Shown here piece after piece: positions 59,234 through 64,000 of a stretch of 64,000 bases of DNA. Both the position numbers and the translations under genes were made by a program. A model generated the notes under the pieces. It saw nothing but the letters and a program-made list of their open reading frames with translations. It was not told the DNA's origin and searched no databases. This stretch comes from Mesorhizobium helmanticense (GTDB lineage: Bacteria; Pseudomonadota; Alphaproteobacteria; Rhizobiales; Rhizobiaceae): NCBI RefSeq assembly GCF_003034915.1, contig NZ_PZJX01000018.1, forward strand, positions 186,001 to 250,000. The letters run 5' to 3'. The number at the start of each line of letters is the position of its first letter. Position 1 is the stretch's first letter.

Positions 59234-60253
59234 ATGAACGCGTCGGACAAGAAGAAATTCGGCCGCACCGGCCTCGAAGTCACCACGATGGGTTTCGGCA
59301 CGGCGCCGATCGGCAACCAGTTCCGCGCCGTCCCGGAAGCGGACGTTCGCGACGTCATCACCGGCGCGTGGGATGCCGGCCTGCGCTATTTCGATACGGC
59401 GCCGATGTATGGCCATGGCCTGTCCGAGCGCCGGCTGGGCGAAGCGCTGCGCGCCTTCCCGCGCGACGAATATGTCCTATCGACCAAGGTCGGGCGCCTG
59501 CTCGCTCCGGTGCCAAAGGGCGAGATGAAATCCTTCTTCTGGGTCGACATGCCGCCCTTCGAGGTCGTTCACGACTATAGCTATGACGGCTGCATGCGCT
59601 CCTTCGAGGACAGCCTGCAGCGGCTCGGTGTGTCGCGCATCGACATCCTGTTCATCCACGACATCGATGTCTTCTCGCACGGCCCCGAACTGCAGAAGCA
59701 GCATTTCCGCACCGCCATGGACAGCGGCTACAAGGCCCTGGAGAAGCTGCGGTCCGAGAAGGTGGTTTCGGCTATCGGCGTCGGTTGCAACGAATGGCAG
59801 GTTTGCGAGGCAGCACTGCGCGAGCGCGATTTCGACTGTTTCCTGCTGGCCGGCCGCTACACGCTGCTCGAGCAGGAGGCGCTCGACACGTTCCTGCCGC
59901 TCTGCGAGGAACGCGACGTCGCCATCGTGCTCGGCGGCGGCTTCAACAGCGGCATCCTCGCCACCGGCGCGGTGAAGGGCGCGCACTACAACTACAGCGA
60001 AGCCGAGGAACCGATCCTCCAGCGGGTCGGCAAGATCGAGGCGGTGTGCCGTGAGTTCAACGTGCCGCTCGCGGCCGCGGCACTGCAGTTCGTGCTGGCT
60101 CATCCGTCGATCCCGACGAACATACCGGGCACCCGCACCAGGAAGCATCTCGACCAGAATGTCGCCCTCATCGGCCATTCCATCCCGGCCGAATTCTGGG
60201 CGGCGCTGAAGAAACAGGGTCTGATCCGCGAGAATGCCCCGACGCCGGCCTGA
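59234..60253 (+). CDS. Aldo/keto reductase (D-threo-aldose/L-fucose dehydrogenase-like)
   Basis: 339 residues from MNASDKKKFG, with AAGAAGGG upstream; a GTG at 59213 overlapping the permease stop is an alternative. The AKR tetrad is visible: Asp and Tyr in FDTAPMYGHG, Lys in LSTKVGR, His in LFIHDID. The cofactor end reads NIPGTRTRKHLDQN. Length and motifs fit the group that oxidises aldoses at C1 (D-threo-aldose 1-dehydrogenase, pyridoxal 4-dehydrogenase). It would convert the imported sugar to a lactone in the cytoplasm. The SDR gene follows after 5 nt. Confidence 0.87.
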   Translation: MNASDKKKFGRTGLEVTTMGFGTAPIGNQFRAVPEADVRDVITGAWDAGLRYFDTAPMYGHGLSERRLGEALRAFPRDEYVLSTKVGRLLAPVPKGEMKSFFWVDMPPFEVVHDYSYDGCMRSFEDSLQRLGVSRIDILFIHDIDVFSHGPELQKQHFRTAMDSGYKALEKLRSEKVVSAIGVGCNEWQVCEAALRERDFDCFLLAGRYTLLEQEALDTFLPLCEERDVAIVLGGGFNSGILATGAVKGAHYNYSEAEEPILQRVGKIEAVCREFNVPLAAAALQFVLAHPSIPTNIPGTRTRKHLDQNVALIGHSIPAEFWAALKKQGLIRENAPTPA

Positions 60254-60258
60254 CGGCC

Positions 60259-61011
60259 ATGTTCCAGGACCTTGAAGGCAAGACCGCGCTGGTCACCGGC
60301 GCCTCCGGCGGGCTCGGGCTCTATTTTGCCGAGCTTCTGGCCCGGCAAGGCGTTTCGGTCACACTCGCCGCGCGCCGAAAGCAGGCGCTTGTCGAAGCCA
60401 CCGAAAAAATACGCGCGGCCGGCGGCAGCGCTCTCGCGGTCGAAATGGACGTTGCCAACAGCGCCTCGGTGGCGGCGGCGCTTGCACAGGTGGGCACGCC
60501 TTTCGACATCCTCATCAACAATGCCGGCGTCAGCGGAACTTCGCCTGCGCTCGATCTCGACGAGGCAGGCTGGGACAATGTGATAGACACCAACCTCAAG
60601 GGCAGCTTCGTCGTCGCCCAGGCGGTCGCGCGCGGCATGCAGGCCTCGGGCCGCGGTGGCGCCATCGTCAACATCGCCTCTATTCTCGGCCATCGTGTCG
60701 CCGGCAATGTCAGCGCCTACGCCGCTTCGAAGGCCGGCGTGATCCAGTTGACCAAGGCACTGGCGCTGGAATGGGCGCGCCATGGAATTCGCGTCAATGC
60801 GCTTTGCCCCGGCTATATCGAAACCGACATCAACCGCGATTTCTTCACCTCGGAAGCCGGCCTCCAGCTTATCAGGCGCATTCCGCAGCGCCGGCTGGGC
60901 AGGCCGGATGAACTCGCCGGCGCGCTGCTGTTGCTCGCATCCGATGCTGGCAGCTACATTACCGGCTCGACCATCGAGGTCGATGGCGGCCATCTCGTTT
61001 CATCCTTGTGA
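60259..61011 (+). CDS. SDR family oxidoreductase (gluconate 5-dehydrogenase-like)
   Basis: 250 residues. Cofactor motif TGASGGLGLYF, Ala-Arg-Arg after the second strand (LAARRK), which favours NADP, NNAGVSGT, Ser in IASILGHR, Tyr/Lys in YAASK, NALCPGYIETDINRDFF and terminal EVDGGHLV. It resembles SDRs acting on sugar acids or 3-hydroxyacyl-CoA. It lies between the aldo/keto reductase and the acyl-CoA dehydrogenase, the boundary between the sugar-like and the acyl-CoA-like parts of this operon. Confidence 0.86.
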   Translation: MFQDLEGKTALVTGASGGLGLYFAELLARQGVSVTLAARRKQALVEATEKIRAAGGSALAVEMDVANSASVAAALAQVGTPFDILINNAGVSGTSPALDLDEAGWDNVIDTNLKGSFVVAQAVARGMQASGRGGAIVNIASILGHRVAGNVSAYAASKAGVIQLTKALALEWARHGIRVNALCPGYIETDINRDFFTSEAGLQLIRRIPQRRLGRPDELAGALLLLASDAGSYITGSTIEVDGGHLVSSL

Positions 61012-61017
61012 GTGCTC

Positions 61018-62250
61018 ATGAATTTCGACATTCCCGCCCGCACCGAAGCCTTTCGCGCCGAGATCGCCGACTTTGTCGCGCGCGAAATCCTGCCGCTGGA
61101 GGCTGACAGATCCTCCTACGATGCCCATGGCAACATTGCGCTGCCACTGCTGGAGACGCTGCGGGCCAAGGCGCGGGCGGCCGGCCTGTGGTGCCTGCAA
61201 CTGAAGCCCGAGACCGGTGGTGCCGGTCTTTCCAAGGTGGAGATGGCGGTCTGCTACGAGGAGATGAACCGCTCGATCTTTGGTCCGGTCGTGTTCAACT
61301 CCGCGGCCCCCGATGACGGCAACATGATGGTGCTGGAGGCGTTGGGGACGGCTGAGCAGAAGCAGAAATGGCTGCAGCCGATCGTCGAGGGCAAGGTCCG
61401 TTCGGCCTTCGCGATGACCGAGCCGCATCCGGGCGGTGGTTCCGACCCGTCGATGATCCTGACCAAGGCCGAGCGGCGCGGCGACAAATATGTTGTCAGC
61501 GGCCGCAAATGGTTCATCACCGGCGCTGGCGAGGCCAGCCATTTCATTCTCGTCGCGCGCACCTCGGACGATCCGCGTCGCGGGCTTTCGGCCCTTTTGT
61601 TCCACAAGGATCAGCCCGGCTGGCGGATCCTGCGGCGCATCGAGATCATGGGTCCGGAGGAGCATGGCGGCCATTGCGAACTGGAATTCGACGGGCTGGA
61701 GGTGCCGGTCGAGGATGTGCTTGCCGGCGAGGGCAGCGGGCTGAAGGTCACCCAGGTCCGGCTCGGTCCGGCGCGGCTCACCCATTGCATGCGCTGGCTG
61801 GGCCTCTCCAAGCGCTGTATCGAGATCGCCCGCGCCTATGCCGCCGAGCGCCATGGCTTCGGCAAGCTTCTGGCCGACCGGGAGAGCATCCAGCTCATGC
61901 TCGGCGATCTCGCCATGCGCATCGAGATCGGCCGGCTGCTGGTGATGAAGGCGGCCTGGGAGCTCGATCGCGGCGGCTTTGCCCGCAAGGAGGTCTCGAT
62001 GGCCAAGGTCCAGGTCGCCAACGTCCTGCATGATGCCGCCGACGTGGCGATCCAGATCAACGGCGCGCGCGGCTATTCGAAGGACACGGTGCTGGAATGG
62101 ATCTACCGCTATGCCCGCCAGGCCCGTCTCGTCGATGGTGCCGACGAGGTCCACAAGATGGTGCTCAACCGGTTCCTCAACGAGGAAGGCACCGGCTTCT
62201 GGCGCTGGAATGTCGAGCCAGGCGAAACAGGCCATGCCGGAAAGCGCTGA
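61018..62250 (+). CDS. Acyl-CoA dehydrogenase family protein (ACAD10/11-like)
   Basis: 410 residues from MNFDIPARTEAF; a GTG at 61012 is an alternative. Acyl-CoA dehydrogenase layout: N-terminal helices, FAMTEPHPGGGSDPSM and WFITGAGEASHFILVART in the FAD/substrate beta domain, then the C-terminal helical domain with GARGYSKDTVLEWIYRYAR and VDGADEVHK. It is followed with overlap by an APH-type kinase. In mammals ACAD10/ACAD11 join such a kinase and dehydrogenase in one protein and act on 4-hydroxyacyl-CoAs; in Pseudomonas the levulinate genes lvaA and lvaC play comparable parts. A similar role here is inferred. Confidence 0.88.
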   Translation: MNFDIPARTEAFRAEIADFVAREILPLEADRSSYDAHGNIALPLLETLRAKARAAGLWCLQLKPETGGAGLSKVEMAVCYEEMNRSIFGPVVFNSAAPDDGNMMVLEALGTAEQKQKWLQPIVEGKVRSAFAMTEPHPGGGSDPSMILTKAERRGDKYVVSGRKWFITGAGEASHFILVARTSDDPRRGLSALLFHKDQPGWRILRRIEIMGPEEHGGHCELEFDGLEVPVEDVLAGEGSGLKVTQVRLGPARLTHCMRWLGLSKRCIEIARAYAAERHGFGKLLADRESIQLMLGDLAMRIEIGRLLVMKAAWELDRGGFARKEVSMAKVQVANVLHDAADVAIQINGARGYSKDTVLEWIYRYARQARLVDGADEVHKMVLNRFLNEEGTGFWRWNVEPGETGHAGKR

Positions 62251-63274
62251 GCCCGTGACGCGGCCGGATTTCGATCCATCGCGGCTGGCGGATTTTCTCA
62301 AAAGCCGCTTCGGCGCTGGCCTTCTGTCGCTGCAGCGGATCGGCGGCGGCCAGTCGAACCCGACCTATTTCGTCGACTATGGCGGACATCGCATGGTGCT
62401 GCGCAAGAAGCCCGGCGGGCCGATCCTGCGTGGCGCCCACGCCATAGATCGCGAATACCGGGTGATCGAGGCGCTTGCTCCAACCGATGTGCCGGTGCCG
62501 CGGCCGGTGCTCTACCACGCAGGCGACGAATTGCTCGGCACGCCCTTCTATCTGATGGAACGCCTCGATGGCCGCGTCTTCCATGATTGCGCATTGCCGG
62601 GACTGTCGCGCGACGAGCGGCGCGGCATCTATTTCGGCATGGCCGAGGCCATGGCCAAACTGCATGCCATCCAGCCGCAAGAGATCGGGCTCGGCGACTA
62701 CGGCCGGCCGGGAAACTATTTTGAGCGGCAGATCGCGCGCTGGACAAAACAATTGCAGGAATCGCCGAGCGACCGCATCCCGGCGCTCGAAACCGTGGCC
62801 GAATGGCTGCCCAAAAATCTTCCACCGGACGATGGCCGTGTTGCCATCGCGCATGGCGACTTCCGCCTCGGCAATCTCCTCTTCCATCCGGAGCGGCCTG
62901 AGGTGATCGGCATTCTCGACTGGGAATTGTCGACGCTCGGCCATCCGCTCGCCGATCTCGGCTTCTGCTCGATGCCCTGGCATTCCGCGCCGGACGAATA
63001 TGGCGGCATCCTCGGCCTCGATCACGCCGCACTCGGCATCCCGACTCAGCGCGAGTTCCTCGACCATTATTTCGCCCATGCCGTGCCCACCGGACCGCTG
63101 CGGCCGTTCCATCTGGTTTTCGCCCTGTTCCGCTTCGCGGTGATCTTCGTCGGCATCGCCGACCGGGCGCAGGCCGGCAGCGCGGCCGCGGCCAACGCGG
63201 CTGATATCGCGCCGCTGGCCGGCCGTTTCGCCGCACGCGCCGTGGAAGTCGTCGAGGGTGCGCGGCCCTGGTGA
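62234..63274 (+). CDS. APH-type phosphotransferase family protein (ACAD10/11 kinase-like, LvaA-like)
   Basis: 346 residues from MPESAEPVTRPD; the start overlaps the acyl-CoA dehydrogenase by 17 nt. The aminoglycoside-phosphotransferase/choline-kinase fold is evident: nucleotide loop GGGQSNPTYFV, Lys in MVLRKKPGG, Brenner-type catalytic loop AIAHGDFRLGNLLF (Asp and Asn) and metal-binding GILDWELSTLG (Asp). Bacterial neighbours of acyl-CoA dehydrogenases with this fold are proposed or shown to phosphorylate hydroxyacyl-CoAs so that the phosphate can be eliminated. It is not expected to be an antibiotic-resistance enzyme in this context. Confidence 0.87.
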   Translation: MPESAEPVTRPDFDPSRLADFLKSRFGAGLLSLQRIGGGQSNPTYFVDYGGHRMVLRKKPGGPILRGAHAIDREYRVIEALAPTDVPVPRPVLYHAGDELLGTPFYLMERLDGRVFHDCALPGLSRDERRGIYFGMAEAMAKLHAIQPQEIGLGDYGRPGNYFERQIARWTKQLQESPSDRIPALETVAEWLPKNLPPDDGRVAIAHGDFRLGNLLFHPERPEVIGILDWELSTLGHPLADLGFCSMPWHSAPDEYGGILGLDHAALGIPTQREFLDHYFAHAVPTGPLRPFHLVFALFRFAVIFVGIADRAQAGSAAAANAADIAPLAGRFAARAVEVVEGARPW

Positions 63275-63375
63275 TGTTCGCCGGCTGATGCCAGGGACCG
63301 CAGCAATGCTTTTTCTTGCCTGCCACGCCGGAAGGAGCGACCTTGCCTGGCCGGGATCCAAAAAGGAGAAGCTCG

Positions 63376-64000
63376 ATGACATCCGACGTTGCAGTTATCG
63401 CGGGCGCGGGAGCGGGGCTGAGCGCCTCGCTCGCCCGCCTTCTCGCCAAGGAGGGCTTTCGTGTGGTTCTGGCTGCGCGCAACGTCGGCAAGCTAGCCGC
63501 GCTGGTCGATGAGACCGGCGCGCTGGCGGTCGAGACGGACGTTGCCGACGCCGCTTCGGTCGCAAACCTGTTCGAGGCAGCCGACAAGACCGGGCCCCTG
63601 TCGCTTGCGGTGTTCAACGCCAGCGGCCGCACCCGCGGGTCGATCGCCGATCTCGATCCCGAAGCGGTGAAGCAGGCATTGCTGGTCGGCGCCTATGGCG
63701 GGTTCCTGGTCGGCCAACAGGCGGCCCGCCGGTTGCTTTCCCGTGGCTCGGGTTCGATCCTGTTCACCGGGGCCACTGCCAGTATCAAGGGGTTTTCGGG
63801 CTCTGCCGGCTTTGCAATGCCAAAGTTCGGCCTGCGCGGGCTGGCGCAATCGATGGCCCGCGAATTGGCGCCGAAAAACATCCATGTCGCGCATTTCATC
63901 ATCGACGGTGCGATCGCGCCGAACGGGTCCGGACAGACCGGCGAACCCGACCAGCAGGATCGCCGGCTGTCCCCGGACGCGATCGCCGACGCCTATCTTG
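63376..64000 (+). CDS. Atypical SDR family protein, 3' end outside window
   Basis: The frame opens at ATG 63376 (AAAAAGGAGAAGCTCG upstream) and is still open at the last base, 208 codons on. The cofactor loop is AGAGAGLSASLARLL (about residues 9-23). The usual NNAG is replaced by FNASG, the Ser region reads FTGATASIKG, and the YxxxK motif reads FAMPK, with Phe in place of the catalytic Tyr. The following ARELAPKNIHVAHFIIDGAI matches a known non-classical SDR subgroup found near acyl-CoA genes. It may bind NAD(P) without normal dehydrogenase chemistry. A 101-nt gap separates it from the kinase gene. Confidence 0.82.
   Translation, partial: MTSDVAVIAGAGAGLSASLARLLAKEGFRVVLAARNVGKLAALVDETGALAVETDVADAASVANLFEAADKTGPLSLAVFNASGRTRGSIADLDPEAVKQALLVGAYGGFLVGQQAARRLLSRGSGSILFTGATASIKGFSGSAGFAMPKFGLRGLAQSMARELAPKNIHVAHFIIDGAIAPNGSGQTGEPDQQDRRLSPDAIADAYL

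Noticed and set aside
62234..63274. Aminoglycoside-resistance phosphotransferase
   Set aside because: The fold is shared, but the overlap with an acyl-CoA dehydrogenase and the catabolic context point to the hydroxyacyl-CoA kinase group.
1..64000. CRISPR arrays, tRNA/rRNA genes, insertion sequences, integrases
   Set aside because: No regularly spaced direct repeats, no cloverleaf-like sequence with CCA-type end, and no transposase or recombinase motif were recognised on either strand by eye; a dedicated tRNA and repeat scan was not possible.

Overview
The window is high-GC DNA with tightly packed, often 1-8 nt overlapping genes. It is dominated by carbohydrate-type ABC importers, short-chain dehydrogenases (SDRs) and GntR/LacI/ROK regulators. 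This gene content and style fit a rhizobial alphaproteobacterium (Mesorhizobium-like); that is inference, because there is no rRNA or other phylogenetic marker here. About 55 protein genes can be supported. I found no tRNA, rRNA, CRISPR array, insertion sequence or phage gene. The window reads as accessory catabolic DNA made of regulated transport-plus-catabolism modules.

Layout. (1) 1-5700: the tail of an SDR, then a leftward operon of a sugar-binding protein, a TIM-barrel isomerase, two MalF/MalG-type permeases and a Gfo/Idh/MocA dehydrogenase. It has no ATPase of its own. (2) 6083-13958: a rightward cluster with a Ser/Cys-type proline racemase family enzyme, a DUF1349 protein, a Gfo/Idh/MocA enzyme, a DapA-family lyase, an aldehyde dehydrogenase, a GMC oxidoreductase and a GntR/FCD regulator. 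This resembles a hydroxyproline (or related imino acid) degradation set. (3) 14000-22596: a divergent ROK-controlled module with a binding protein, two permeases, a UgpC-like ATPase, an M81 (MlrC-like) peptidase and an M24-fold protein that has lost metal ligands. (4) 22909-26914: a PotD/B/C/A-like importer. Its upstream region carries the same GntR box found three times in cluster 2, so clusters 2 and 4 look like one regulon split by module 3.

(5) 26929-34476: an acetoacetate/acyl-CoA cluster with a thiolase, acetoacetyl-CoA synthetase, a Cys-less thiolase-like protein, a DUF35-MaoC fusion, an MFS transporter and a GntR/UTRA regulator. (6) 34714-42793: an alditol or sugar operon with an SDR, a class II aldolase, an RbsBAC-type importer, a PfkB kinase and another SDR. 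Nearly identical GntR palindromes lie in front of modules 5 and 6, suggesting joint control by the UTRA regulator. (7) 42848-64000: a large two-armed LacI module. The left arm (leftward) has an RbsBAC-type importer, two SDRs, a fused E1 dehydrogenase, an alpha/beta hydrolase and an acyl-CoA ligase. The right arm has a second importer, an aldo/keto reductase, an SDR, an acyl-CoA dehydrogenase, an APH-type kinase and a truncated SDR. Four copies of CAATCGATTG mark both arms.

The most notable biology is (a) the Ltp2/ChsH2-like pairing of a Cys-less thiolase with a DUF35-MaoC fusion beside acetoacetate activation, and (b) the split ACAD10/ACAD11-like pair (kinase plus acyl-CoA dehydrogenase) inside a sugar-importer operon under LacI. 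Substrates are unknown for nearly all modules and are given as hypotheses.
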